DNA from: Ottowia sp. oral taxon 894
GTDB lineage: Bacteria; Pseudomonadota; Gammaproteobacteria; Burkholderiales; Burkholderiaceae_C
Reading direction: 5' to 3'
DNA length: 64,000 nucleotides
NCBI RefSeq assembly: GCF_001262075.1
Contig: NZ_CP012073.1
Coordinates: 186,001-250,000, forward strand
Under the pieces are notes generated by a model. It did not search any database. It saw only the letters and a program-made list of their open reading frames with translations, and was not told the DNA's origin. Below are positions 55,028 to 63,692 of the stretch, piece after piece (the stretch's first letter is position 1; each line of letters opens with the position of its first letter). A program made the translations under genes and the position numbers.

Positions 55028-55551
55028 TGCTGACCGAAGACGGCAAACACCTGTATGTGAGCTACGACGAATACCACCAGCTCATCGAAAAGCTCGCCCT
55101 CAAAATCCACCTCTCGGGCTGGCGCTTTGACACCATCTTGTGCCTGGCGCGCGGCGGCATGCGGCCCGGCGACATCCTCAGCCGCATCTTCGGCGTGCCG
55201 CTGGCCATCATGTCCACCAGCAGCTACCGCGCCGCAGCGGGCAAGGTGCAAGGCCACCTGGACATTGCCCACTACATCACCACGCCCCAGGGCCAGATTG
55301 CAGGCCGCGTGCTGCTCGTTGATGACCTGGCCGACACCGGCGTCACGCTGCAAGCCGTGGTGCAGCGCCTGCGCAGCAGCTACCCGCCCATCACCGAAAT
55401 GCGCACCGCCGTGCTCTGGAGCAAAGGCTGCTCCAGCTTCCAGCCCGACTACTGCGTGGAGCGCCTGCCCACCAACCCCTGGATACACCAGCCCTTCGAG
55501 AACTACGACGAACTGCCGCCCGAAAAGCTCATGGCCCGCTGGAAGCTGTGA
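55027..55551 (+). CDS. Phosphoribosyltransferase (hypoxanthine/xanthine-guanine type)
   Basis: The 174-residue type I PRTase has ILCLARGGMRPGDILSRIFG and the PRPP-binding VLLVDDLADTGVTLQAVVQ. It should salvage a purine base with PRPP; the Gpt/HGPRT split cannot be made from sequence. The operon with purA fits purine metabolism. The C-terminus has a conserved WIHQPFENYDELPPEKL found in Burkholderiales homologues. Confidence 0.85.
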
Positions 55552-55590
55552 GCAAGCCGGAAGGCCGCCTGCAATGCCCCGAAAACACTC

Positions 55591-55672
55591 CTGAATCAGG
55601 AGCGAATTCAGACCCATCAAAAGGGCGTTCAGCGCACATTCGGCTAGGACATCATGCTATGGATCAAGGAGC
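55591..55672 (-). repeat. R-family intergenic repeat, copy R15
   Basis: CTGAATCAGGAGCGAATTCA, then GCGCACATTCGGCTAGGAC and GCTATGGATCAAGGAGC. It begins about 40 bp after the phosphoribosyltransferase stop and ends 64 bp before acpS. Confidence 0.9.
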
Positions 55673-55735
55673 TGATTCTGCCCCGCCCTGCCCTTTCTTC
55701 CTGCCCTTCAACCTTCTGCACTCTTGCGCCTCACC

Positions 55736-56170
55736 ATGATCTACGGCATCGGCACTGACATCTGCGACATCCGCCGCATCCGCGCCAGCTTCGGGCGGCA
55801 TGGCGAGCGCTTCGCCGAAAAAATTCTCTCCGGCGGCGAGCTGGCCGTGTGGCGCCGCCGCAGCGCCCGCTGGCCCGAGCGCGGCCTGCGCTACCTGGCC
55901 ACGCGCTTTTCGGCCAAGGAAGCGTTCAGCAAGGCCATCGGCACGGGCATGAGCGGCCCCATGCAGTGGCAGCTGTGTGAAATCGCCAACCGCCCCGGCG
56001 GCGCGCCGCAAGTGGTGCTGCACGGCGCGCTCCAAAGCTGGTTTGCCGAACGCGGCCTGCGCGCGCACATCAGCCTCACGGACGAGAGCGAATACGCCGC
56101 CAGCTTCTGCGTCGTTGAATGCGCCGATGAAGCGGCTGCCCGCATTCAGGCGCCAGGGAGCCAGCCATGA
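55736..56170 (+). CDS. acpS: Holo-[acyl-carrier-protein] synthase
   Basis: AcpS transfers 4'-phosphopantetheine from CoA to acyl carrier protein. The 144-residue protein has [19 protein letters not shown] and [18 protein letters not shown], the two metal/CoA motifs. ATG 55736 gives the usual start. The stop overlaps the next gene by four bases. The usual partners (recO, pdxJ, era) are missing. Confidence 0.93.
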   Translation: MIYGIGTDICDIRRIRASFGRHGERFAEKILSGGELAVWRRRSARWPERGLRYLATRFSAKEAFSKAIGTGMSGPMQWQLCEIANRPGGAPQVVLHGALQSWFAERGLRAHISLTDESEYAASFCVVECADEAAARIQAPGSQP

Positions 56171-57096
56171 CCGCGCTGGAAGAGTTGCTGGCCACCCTCA
56201 TCGCCCGCGTGGAGCGCCTGACCGAGCGGCTGGACGCCGCCCTGCCCCGCCCGCTGGCCGCGCCCGACTGGCCGCGCGCCGTGGCCTGGCGCTACCGCAA
56301 GCGCGGCAGCATCTGCCAGTTCGAGCCGGTGCCCAGCGTGGGCGCCATCGCCCTGGGCGACCTGAAGGAAATCGACGCGCAAAAAGAAAAAGTCGCGCGC
56401 AACACCCTGCAATTTCTGCAAGGCCGCCCGGCCAACAACGTGCTGCTCACCGGCGCGCGCGGCACGGGCAAGTCATCGCTCATCCGCGCCTGCCTGAACG
56501 AATGGGCCGCGCAGGGCCTGCGCCTGATTGAAGTGGACAAGGCCGACCTGCCCGACCTGCCCGACATCATGGCCCTGGTGGCGGTCCGCCCCGAAAAATT
56601 CATCATCTACTGCGACGACCTCAGCTTTGACGAAGGCGAGCCGGGCTACAAGGCCCTCAAAAGCGCGCTCGACGGCAGCGTGGCCGCCGCCGCGCCCAAC
56701 GCGCTCATCTACGCCACCAGCAACCGCCGCCACCTGCTGCCCGAAACCATGCGCGACAACCTGGCCGCCCGCCACGGCGAAAACGGCGAGCTGCACCCGG
56801 GCGAGGCCATCGAGGAAAAAGTCTCCCTCTCCGAGCGCTTCGGCCTGTGGGCGAGCTTTTACCCCTTCAGCCAGGACGAATACCTGCGCATCGCCGCCCA
56901 GTGGCTGGCCGCGCTGGGCGCCAGCCCCGCGCAAATCGCCGCCGCGCGGCCCGAAGCCCTGGTCTGGGCGCTGGAGCGCGGCTCGCGCAGCGGCCGCGTG
57001 GCGCAGCAATTCGCGCGCGACTACATGGGGCGGCGCGCATCTGATCAACCCCCGGCAGCCGCCGCGCCAGCCACCACGCAAGGCGGCCCGGCATGA
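56167..57096 (+). CDS. DUF815 AAA-type ATPase
   Basis: The 309-residue protein has the P-loop [19 protein letters not shown], Walker [14 protein letters not shown], and sensor-like [17 protein letters not shown]815 proteins are AAA+ ATPases of unknown role, related to DnaC/IstB helicase loaders. It is cotranslated with acpS and mutT: starts and stops overlap by four bases on each side. The N-terminal 90 residues contain a helical region ([19 protein letters not shown]). Confidence 0.88.
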   Translation: MTALEELLATLIARVERLTERLDAALPRPLAAPDWPRAVAWRYRKRGSICQFEPVPSVGAIALGDLKEIDAQKEKVARNTLQFLQGRPANNVLLTGARGTGKSSLIRACLNEWAAQGLRLIEVDKADLPDLPDIMALVAVRPEKFIIYCDDLSFDEGEPGYKALKSALDGSVAAAAPNALIYATSNRRHLLPETMRDNLAARHGENGELHPGEAIEEKVSLSERFGLWASFYPFSQDEYLRIAAQWLAALGASPAQIAAARPEALVWALERGSRSGRVAQQFARDYMGRRASDQPPAAAAPATTQGGPA

Positions 57097-57623
57097 ACGG
57101 CCGCATCCTCCACGCCGACCCGCAGCTGCCCCGCACGGGCGGCGCGCAGCAGGCGCAGCGCCAGGCCATCGACGTGGCCGTCGGCATCCTCATCCGCGCA
57201 GACGGCTCATTCCTGCTCACCACGCGCCCGCCCGGCAAAGCCTACGCGGGCTACTGGGAATTTCCGGGCGGCAAGCTCGAAGCGGGCGAAACCGTCGCCC
57301 AGGCCCTGGCGCGCGAACTCAATGAAGAGCTGGGCCTGACGCTGGAGGCCGCCGCCATCCGTCCCTGGCGCCAGCAACTGGTGGACTACCCCCACGCCCT
57401 GGTGCGCCTGCACTTTTGCAAAGTCCACGCTTGGCGCGGCCAGCCGCAAATGCGCGAAGGCCAGCAGCACGCCTGGCAAACCCTGCCCGTGCAAGTGGCG
57501 CCCGTGCTGCCCGGCACGATTCCCGTGCTGCAATGGCTGCAAGAACAAGCGCGGGAAAAACCGCCAGCCGCGCCCTCGGCAAAACCGGCCCATCGCTCCT
57601 CAAACAATAGCGGCATGCGCTGA
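57093..57623 (+). CDS. mutT: Nudix hydrolase, MutT-like (8-oxo-dGTP diphosphatase)
   Basis: The 176-residue protein carries the Nudix box GGKLEAGETVAQALARELNE and ELGL, starting with VAVGILIRADGSFLLTTRPP. MutT hydrolyses 8-oxo-dGTP and prevents A:T to C:G mutations; other Nudix substrates are possible. A tail of about 35 residues (AREKPPAAPSAKPAHRSSNN) is unstructured. It overlaps the DUF815 gene by four bases. Confidence 0.8.
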   Translation: MNGRILHADPQLPRTGGAQQAQRQAIDVAVGILIRADGSFLLTTRPPGKAYAGYWEFPGGKLEAGETVAQALARELNEELGLTLEAAAIRPWRQQLVDYPHALVRLHFCKVHAWRGQPQMREGQQHAWQTLPVQVAPVLPGTIPVLQWLQEQAREKPPAAPSAKPAHRSSNNSGMR

Positions 57624-57703
57624 CTGCACAAGGACAAACGCCCGATTCCGCGCCTGAAAGTCTCTGGTGACGGCATTTCTTCCACCTCGCAAGGACAAAC
57701 ACC

Positions 57704-58762
57704 ATGACATCCGAACTGCCCGGCCTCATTCCAGACATCGCCGCCCCCGACACCGCCCTGGCCACGCGCATTCAGAGCCTGCTCGACAGCAAAACCAAGC
57801 CGACCGGCTCGCTGGGCCGCCTGGAAGCGCTGGCCGTGCAAATCGGCCAGGCGCTGGGCAGCGAAGCGCCGCGCCTGGCGCAGCCGCAAATGCTGGTGTG
57901 CGCGGCCGACCACGGCATTGCCGCGCAAGGCGTCTCGCCCTTCCCGGTGGACGTGACTTGGCAGATGGTGCGCAACTTTCTCGCTGGCGGCGCCGCCATC
58001 AGCGTGCTGGCGCGCCAGCACGGCGTCGCGCTCACGGTGGCCGACTGCGGCGTTCGCCAGCCCTTTGAAAACGCGCCCGGCCTGCGCCAGATGCGCATTG
58101 CCGCCGGCACGGCCGACAGCACGCAAGGGCCGGCCATGAGCCTGGCGCAGTGCGAGCAGGCCATCCGCAATGGCCGCGCGCTGGTGCAAAGCCTGCCGGG
58201 CAACGCCGTGCTGCTGGGCGAAATGGGCATCGGCAACACCAGCGCCGCCTCCTTGCTGCTGGCGCGGCTGACAGGGCGCGAAAGCGGCGCCGCGCTGGCC
58301 GCATGCGTGGGGCGCGGCTCCGGCCTGGACGACGCGGGCCTGCAACGCAAGTGCGAAACACTGGCGCGCGCCCTGGCGGCCAATGCCGGCGCGCGCACGC
58401 CGCTGGCCGCGCTGGCCGCGCTGGGCGGCTTTGAAATCGCCACGCTCACCGGCGCGCTGCTGCAAGCGGCAAGCGAGCGGCGCGTGATCGTCGTCGATGG
58501 CTTCATCACCACCGCCGCCGCGCTGGCGGCCTGCGAACTCGCGCCCAACGCGCGCCCCTACTGCGTATTCGCCCACCACTCGCAAGAGCGCGGCCACACG
58601 CTCATGCTGGAGCGCCTGCACGCCCAGGCGCTGCTCGATCTGGGCCTGCGCCTAGGCGAAGGCACCGGCGCCATGCTGGCTTGGCCGCTGCTGCAAAGCG
58701 CCTGCGCCATCCTGAACGAAATGGCCACGTTTGAATCCGCGCAAGTCTCCAACCGGGCCTGA
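57704..58762 (+). CDS. cobT: Nicotinate-nucleotide--dimethylbenzimidazole phosphoribosyltransferase
   Basis: CobT makes alpha-ribazole phosphate, the lower ligand nucleotide of cobalamin. The 352-residue protein has SKTKPTGSLGRLEALAVQIG, VCAADHGIAAQGVSPFP, VTWQMVRNFLAGGAAISVLA, LLGEMGIGNTSAASLLLA, and LGLRLGEGTGAML with the catalytic Glu region. cobU and cobD in this window feed the same pathway, but this gene stands alone. cobS is not seen. Confidence 0.96.
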   Translation: MTSELPGLIPDIAAPDTALATRIQSLLDSKTKPTGSLGRLEALAVQIGQALGSEAPRLAQPQMLVCAADHGIAAQGVSPFPVDVTWQMVRNFLAGGAAISVLARQHGVALTVADCGVRQPFENAPGLRQMRIAAGTADSTQGPAMSLAQCEQAIRNGRALVQSLPGNAVLLGEMGIGNTSAASLLLARLTGRESGAALAACVGRGSGLDDAGLQRKCETLARALAANAGARTPLAALAALGGFEIATLTGALLQAASERRVIVVDGFITTAAALAACELAPNARPYCVFAHHSQERGHTLMLERLHAQALLDLGLRLGEGTGAMLAWPLLQSACAILNEMATFESAQVSNRA

Positions 58763-58830
58763 GGGCTTGCCAATCCCGCCAAACCGCAGAGCGCGGTCAA
58801 TGGCTGGCAGGGCCTTCATGCCAGCGCCAC

Positions 58831-58913
58831 CCAAAAACAGGAGCAGATTCACGGGGTCAAAAATGCCTTGTTGCGCACATTCCACTAGGACATCATGCTA
58901 TTGATTAAATAGC
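58831..58913 (-). repeat. R-family intergenic repeat, copy R16
   Basis: CCAAAAACAGGAGCAGATTC, GCGCACATTCCACTAGGAC and CATGCTATTGATTAAATAGC. The surrounding intergenic stretch (about 330 bp between cobT and gshA) has nothing else that I can support. Confidence 0.92.
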
Positions 58914-59092
58914 TAAACCGACCTGCATGCTTTCTGCTTGGCCATCAACGCGAATTGGGCGGAAAAAGCGTGGAACGGGCGTGCGACAGGCGCTGAACAA
59001 ACACGAGACAGACGCAGAAAGACGCTCGGCCCGCCGCGCGGGGGCCGTGTGTTACCTTCCTCTGCCATTGAACGACCCCGGGGCTTGACGAC

Positions 59093-60634
59093 ATGAACGC
59101 ATCCAGTGATTTGCTTTTGCGCCGCCTGGCGGCCTTGCCGCCCGAGGCCCTGCCGGGCATGCGGCGCGGGCTGGAAAAAGAAAGCCTGCGCGCCGCGCCA
59201 GATGGCGCGCTGGCGCTCACGCCGCATCCGGCGGCGCTTGGCTCGCCGCTCACGCACCCGCACATCACCACGGATTTCAGCGAGTCGCAGCCGGAGCTGG
59301 TCACGGGCACGCATGGCAGCGTGCAGGCTTGCCTGGATGAGCTGCGGCAGATTCACCAGGTGGTGTATGCCGAAATGGCGGTGCTGGGCGATGAGATGCT
59401 GTGGGCTTCCAGCATGCCCTGCAAGCTGCCGCCTGATGAAATGATTCCGCTGGGCTACTACGGCACCAGCAACGTGGGCCGCGCCAAGAGCGTCTATCGC
59501 ATGGGGCTGGGGCACCGCTACGGGCGGCGCATGCAGACCATTTCGGGCATTCACTACAACTGGTCGCTGCCGGGCGCGGGCAGCGAGCAGTATTTCGGGC
59601 TGATCCGCAACTTCCGCCGCCACGCCTTTTTGCTGCTGTACCTGTTTGGCGCCTCGCCCGTTGTGTGCGGCACTTTCGTGCAGGGCCGCCAGCATGCCTT
59701 GCAGCCGCTGGGCAGCCGGGCCATGTATTTGCCGCACGCCACGTCGCTGCGCATGGGGCGGCTGGGGTACCAGAGCGATGCGCAATCCACGCTGGCCGTC
59801 AGCTACAACGGCCTGGAAGGCTACGCCGCCTCGCTGCAAGACGCGCTCACGCGCCCCTGGCCCGCGTATGAAGCCATCGGCATTCAGGCGCCCAGCGGCG
59901 ACTACAACCAGCTGGCCGTCACGCTGCTGCAAATTGAAAACGAGTTCTACGGCACCATTCGCCCCAAGCGCGTGATCGAGCCGGGCGAGCGCCCCCTGCA
60001 CGCCTTGCGCGCGCGCGGCGTGGAATACGTGGAAGTGCGGCTGATGGACCTCAATCCCTTCCTGCCCGTGGGCATAGACGAGCAGACCATGCGCTTTCTG
60101 GATGTGTTCTTGCTGCACTGCCTGCTCAGCGACAGCCCGCCCGACAGCCCCGCCGAAATCGAGGCGCTCAAGCGCAACCAGCATCTGGTGGCCGAGCGCG
60201 GCCGCGAGCCGGGCCTCAAGCTTGCCTGCGGCGGCATGGAAGTGGCGCTGACCGACTGGGCCGCCCAGGTGCTGGGCGAGCTGCCCGCGCTGGCCCGCGC
60301 ACTGGACGAAGCCCTGGGCGGCGACGGCCACCAAGCCGCCGTGCAGGCCGCGCAGCAAGCCCTGCACAACCCCGCCTTGCTGCCCTCGGCCCGCGTGCTG
60401 GCGGCGCTGCCCGGCTATGGCGACAGCTACGTGGCCTTCATGCTTGACCGCTCGCAGCAAATTCGCTCCCTCATGCTGGCGCAGCCGCCCGACGCCGCCT
60501 TGCGCCAGCGCTTTGCCGAAATGGCCGTGCAATCGCGCGCGCAGCAGCATGCAATTGAAGTGAGCGACACCCTCAGCTTCGAGCAATACCGCCGCGAATA
60601 CACCTCGCCCGCGCGCCTGTCGCCCCAGGCCTGA
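59093..60634 (+). CDS. gshA: Glutamate-cysteine ligase
   Basis: GshA makes gamma-glutamylcysteine, the first step of glutathione synthesis. The 513-residue protein is of the E. coli GshA type: GMRRGLEKESLRAAPDGALA, TTDFSESQPELVTGTH, LPPDEMIPLGYYGTSNVGRA, SGIHYNWSLPG and YVEVRLMDLNPFLPVGID. The next gene in the same direction is a lipoprotein, about 310 bp away with no supported gene between. Confidence 0.96.
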   Translation: MNASSDLLLRRLAALPPEALPGMRRGLEKESLRAAPDGALALTPHPAALGSPLTHPHITTDFSESQPELVTGTHGSVQACLDELRQIHQVVYAEMAVLGDEMLWASSMPCKLPPDEMIPLGYYGTSNVGRAKSVYRMGLGHRYGRRMQTISGIHYNWSLPGAGSEQYFGLIRNFRRHAFLLLYLFGASPVVCGTFVQGRQHALQPLGSRAMYLPHATSLRMGRLGYQSDAQSTLAVSYNGLEGYAASLQDALTRPWPAYEAIGIQAPSGDYNQLAVTLLQIENEFYGTIRPKRVIEPGERPLHALRARGVEYVEVRLMDLNPFLPVGIDEQTMRFLDVFLLHCLLSDSPPDSPAEIEALKRNQHLVAERGREPGLKLACGGMEVALTDWAAQVLGELPALARALDEALGGDGHQAAVQAAQQALHNPALLPSARVLAALPGYGDSYVAFMLDRSQQIRSLMLAQPPDAALRQRFAEMAVQSRAQQHAIEVSDTLSFEQYRREYTSPARLSPQA

Positions 60635-60941
60635 AAGCCGCGCCCATGCCCAGCTCTGCGACAGTCCCATGTCCTACAGCATGGCCGCCTGCAAAAGCCG
60701 TCAGTGCGTCGCCAGCCGTGGCCTTGGTTTTTCATGATTTCAAAAAGCAGGGCGCGCTGCCCGCTGCACTGGCGCAAGACGGCACCAGTGCCCTGATGCT
60801 GGTCCGCCCCAGTCTCATCAAACGCCCCGTACTGCTCTTTCCTCCCCGCAAGGCAAGTGGCGCAGACAGCGCAAACCACGTGCCGCAAACCTGGGCGCAA
60901 TGGCCAAGGCCGGACGCATCCGCCTGATTTTTCTCTCTTCC

Positions 60942-61571
60942 ATGCCCTCGCGCCGCTGCGCCTTCCTCCTGCTTGCTTGTGCCTGCCTGCTGCCCGCCTG
61001 CGGCCGCAAAAAGCCACCCGTCACGCGTGTGCCGCCTGGTGCGCCCGTGCTGGCCTTGGGCGACTCGCTCACCTGGGGCGTTGGCGCGACGCCTGAAACC
61101 AGCTACCCAGCCGTGTTGGCGGCGCTGACGGGCTGGCGCATCGCCAATGGCGGCGTGCCCGGCGACACCGCCGCGCAAGCCTTGCAACGCCTGCCCGGAC
61201 TGCTGCAAGAACACGCGCCGCAACTGGTCATCGTCAGCATTGGCGGCAATGACTTTCTGCGCCGCCTGCCCGAAGCCAACACATACCGCCACATCCGCGC
61301 CATCTGCGAGCAAGCCAAGGCCAGCGGCGCGCAAGTGCTGCTGGTGGCCGTACCCGCCCTCACCCTTTCCGCCGCCCTGGGGCGCTTGAATGACCACGCG
61401 CTCTACGCCAACCTGGCTGGCGAGCTGCAACTGCCCCTGTTTGCGAACGGCTGGAGCCGCGTGCTCGCCCAGCCCGCTCTGCGCAGCGACGCCGTGCATG
61501 CCAACGCCCAAGGCTATGCCGAATTCGCCCGGGCGTTGAACGCTTTCGCACGGCAGGCCGGCCTGCTTTAA
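60942..61571 (+). CDS. GDSL/SGNH-family esterase, predicted lipoprotein
   Basis: The 209-residue protein starts MPSRRCAFLLLACACLLPAC, a signal peptide with the lipobox LPAC, then LALGDSLTWGVGATPETSYP (block I Ser), NGGVPGDTAAQALQRL, VIVSIGGNDFLRRLPEAN and DAVHANAQGYAEFARALN (Asp-His). It is close to TesA/arylesterase enzymes acting on thioesters or short-chain esters. ATG 60942 was preferred to one 14 codons upstream because it leads directly into the signal. Confidence 0.85.
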   Translation: MPSRRCAFLLLACACLLPACGRKKPPVTRVPPGAPVLALGDSLTWGVGATPETSYPAVLAALTGWRIANGGVPGDTAAQALQRLPGLLQEHAPQLVIVSIGGNDFLRRLPEANTYRHIRAICEQAKASGAQVLLVAVPALTLSAALGRLNDHALYANLAGELQLPLFANGWSRVLAQPALRSDAVHANAQGYAEFARALNAFARQAGLL

Positions 61572-61793
61572 GAGCCTTTTCAAAGCAGCCCACCTGCGTT
61601 CTGGCGCTAGCCGGGCGGCATCGGAAACGGGAGCGCGATACGCAGATGCGCCCTTGCGGATTTGCCATGGAACTTGATTGAACATTTGTTGCCACGACAG
61701 CGCGGGTTTTGCGGCTTGCTTGGGGCCAGGCAAGGGTTCGCAAGGCCCAAGTCCGTGCTTTTTGCGCTCACGAACGCACGGGTGAGCCGCCTC

Positions 61794-62681
61794 TCACATG
61801 AGCAGGCAGCGCCACAGCACGCGCGGCGCGTCGCGGCGGCGCAGCACGGGGCGCGTGGCCAGGGCGCGCGGGCCGAGGGCGCGGGTCTGCGCCAGCACGC
61901 TCAGGGCGGCTTGCACCACGGCGCGCAATTCCCAGCCCGCGCGGCCCGGAACGCGATGCACCAGCGGCTCGCCTTGCAGCATGGTGGCGCGGGCGTGGCG
62001 GGTGAGCGATTCCAGCAGGCGGGCGGCGCGCTCATCGTCTGGGCGCAGGGCCGCGAACTGCTCGCGCGGGGCGGTGATGGCAATGCCGTGCGCGGCGCAT
62101 TCGGCCAGCGGCAGGTAGTAGCGGCCACGGGGAATGTCCACGCTCAAGTCTTGCCAGAAGTTGATGAGTTGCAGCGCAGTGCAAATGGCGTCGCTCTCGC
62201 GCAGGGCCTGCTCTTGCGTCACGCCATACAGGTGCAGCAGCAGGCGGCCCACGGGGTTGGCCGAGCGGCGGCAGTAGTTCAGCAAGGCGGGCATATCGGC
62301 GTAGGCGGCGCCGTCGCGCGTCATCGTCACGTCTTGTACGAAGGCGCTGAGCAAATCGTCCAGCGGCTGCGCGGGCAGGCCGAAGGCGCGCATCTGCGCT
62401 GCCAGCGGAACAAACACCTGCGGCCAGCGGGGCGAAGGCGGCTGGCCTTGCGCTACGGCCAGCAGGTCAGCGCGGTAGCGGGCCAGATCGCGCAGCCGGG
62501 CGGCGGCGGGCGCATCGCCTTCATCGGCCAGGTCATCCGCCGTGCGGGCGAAGTGGTAAATGGCGGCAATGGGCGCGCGCAGGCGCGGCGGGCACAGCCA
62601 GGAAGCGACGGGAAAGTTTTCGTAATGCTCAACCGGCTGGGGCGCGAATCCGGCTGGCGGCGGGCGTTCGTCTGGGGGCAT
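61794..62681 (-). CDS. hpnC: Squalene/phytoene synthase-family protein (HpnC type)
   Basis: HpnC, with HpnD and HpnE, converts farnesyl diphosphate to squalene in many bacteria. The 295-residue protein has EHYENFPVASWLCPPRLRAP, the first Asp-rich motif FARTADDLADEG, and the second QLINFWQDLSVDIPRGRYYL. The hpnD and hpnE partners and hopanoid genes are not nearby. The SRP RNA gene lies directly upstream on the same strand. Confidence 0.87.
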   Translation of the reverse strand: MPPDERPPPAGFAPQPVEHYENFPVASWLCPPRLRAPIAAIYHFARTADDLADEGDAPAAARLRDLARYRADLLAVAQGQPPSPRWPQVFVPLAAQMRAFGLPAQPLDDLLSAFVQDVTMTRDGAAYADMPALLNYCRRSANPVGRLLLHLYGVTQEQALRESDAICTALQLINFWQDLSVDIPRGRYYLPLAECAAHGIAITAPREQFAALRPDDERAARLLESLTRHARATMLQGEPLVHRVPGRAGWELRAVVQAALSVLAQTRALGPRALATRPVLRRRDAPRVLWRCLLM

Positions 62682-62747
62682 CGCGTTGCGCGTTTTCGTT
62701 CAGGCGCGCCGCCGGAGCGGGAGAGGAGGGAGAAGAAAGGATGACGA

Positions 62748-62831
62748 GCCTTGACCCCGGCACTGGCTCCACGGTTAGGGCTGCTTGGTTCCCCACCTGA
62801 CCCGGTTGGCCGCTTCCCCATGCGGGAAGGC
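62748..62831 (-). ncRNA. ffs: Signal recognition particle RNA (4.5S type)
   Basis: On the minus strand, GGGTCAGGTGGGGAACC, AAGCAGCCCTAACCG and CCAGTGCCGGGGTCAAGGC follow each other. This is the conserved SRP RNA apical hairpin with its GGAA tetraloop and asymmetric loop bound by Ffh. The flanking GCCTT and AAGGC can close the stem. Ends are approximate; the transcript may extend several bases each way. It binds Ffh to target membrane proteins. Confidence 0.9.
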
Positions 62832-62927
62832 CCGTCGGGGCGCGATTGTAGTGGCTGGGCGCGGCGGGCAGACTGTCCGCCTGCTTTCATGCTCAGCCCT
62901 GGGCGGCTCAGGCCAGCGGCCTGGATT

Positions 62928-63012
62928 CGCTCTTCATTCGATAGCAGCAACTCCCATCCAAACGGGCGCAAACGCCGTTTTCAGGGCGTTGAATCCGCTT
63001 CTGTTTTTGATG
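62928..63012 (+). repeat. R-family intergenic repeat, diverged copy R17
   Basis: Left end CGCTCTTCATTCGATAGC and right end TTGAATCCGCTTCTGTTTTT. The core is replaced by CAGCAACTCCCATCCAAACG. The hairpin is kept by AACGCC/GGCGTT. It lies in a 300-bp region that has no supported gene. Confidence 0.78.
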
Positions 63013-63311
63013 CCCCGCGTTTTCTCTTCACCCAGGCCCGCGCCGCACATTCCTGAAAGCCAGGTGGATTGCGGCGGCCATTCAGAAATCTGCGGCCCCC
63101 GCTTTCCGGCAGCCAATTGCCCTTTTCCGCAAGAGAAGCGCTGGACAGAAAGGCAAGGCACGCGGACGCAAGCCAATAGCCAATCGCGTTGGCCACGCTT
63201 CAAGCACGAGACTGTTTGTCGATGCCGTGCTTTATCACTGCCGGGCAGACTTCCCTTGGCGCGATCTGCCAAGGCGCTTTGGCGCCTTTCGCGTGATTCA
63301 CCTTCGGCACA

Positions 63312-63638
63312 TCACCCTGAGGCAGCGGGACAGTGCAGCTCATGCAGCGTTTGCAGCAGACGCAGCACATCCGGGCGGGCGATGGCGTAGTAGATGTTCT
63401 TGCCGTCGCGGCGGGTGCTGACCAGCTCTTCGCCGCGGAGCACGGCCAGTTGCTGCGAGAGCGTAGGCTGGCGAATGCCCAGCGCGGCTTCCAGATCGCT
63501 CACGCAGCTTTCGCCTTGCGAGAGCTGGCACAGCAGCAGCAGGCGGTCTTCATTGGCCAGCATCTTGAGCATGCGCACGGCGGCCGCCGCGCCGCTGCGC
63601 ATGGCTTCGGGGGTGACGGAGAGAACAGAGGCGTCCAT
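63312..63638 (-). CDS. ArsR-family repressor, BigR/SqrR-like
   Basis: The 108-residue winged-helix protein has MLKMLANEDRLLLLCQLSQG, ESCVSDLEAALGIRQPTLSQ and QLAVLRGEELVSTRRDGKNI, ending LHELHCPAASG. The conserved cysteines in LLCQL and LHELHC are those used by BigR and SqrR to sense persulfides through an intramolecular link. ATG 63638 gives the usual length. It is divergent from a carboxymuconolactone decarboxylase-family gene and has an AT-rich palindrome directly upstream. Confidence 0.85.
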   Translation of the reverse strand: MDASVLSVTPEAMRSGAAAAVRMLKMLANEDRLLLLCQLSQGESCVSDLEAALGIRQPTLSQQLAVLRGEELVSTRRDGKNIYYAIARPDVLRLLQTLHELHCPAASG

Positions 63639-63644
63639 ACAATC

Positions 63645-63658
63645 TATATTTTTATATA
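63645..63658. promoter_or_regulatory. AT-rich palindrome between divergent genes, candidate BigR-type operator
   Basis: TATATTTTTATATA is an inverted repeat lying 7 bp before the repressor ATG and 35 bp before the divergent gene. BigR-family operators are AT-rich palindromes of similar kind. Confidence 0.6.
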
Positions 63659-63692
63659 CTATTGCTTTCTTAACTGAAAGGAGTGCACCCTC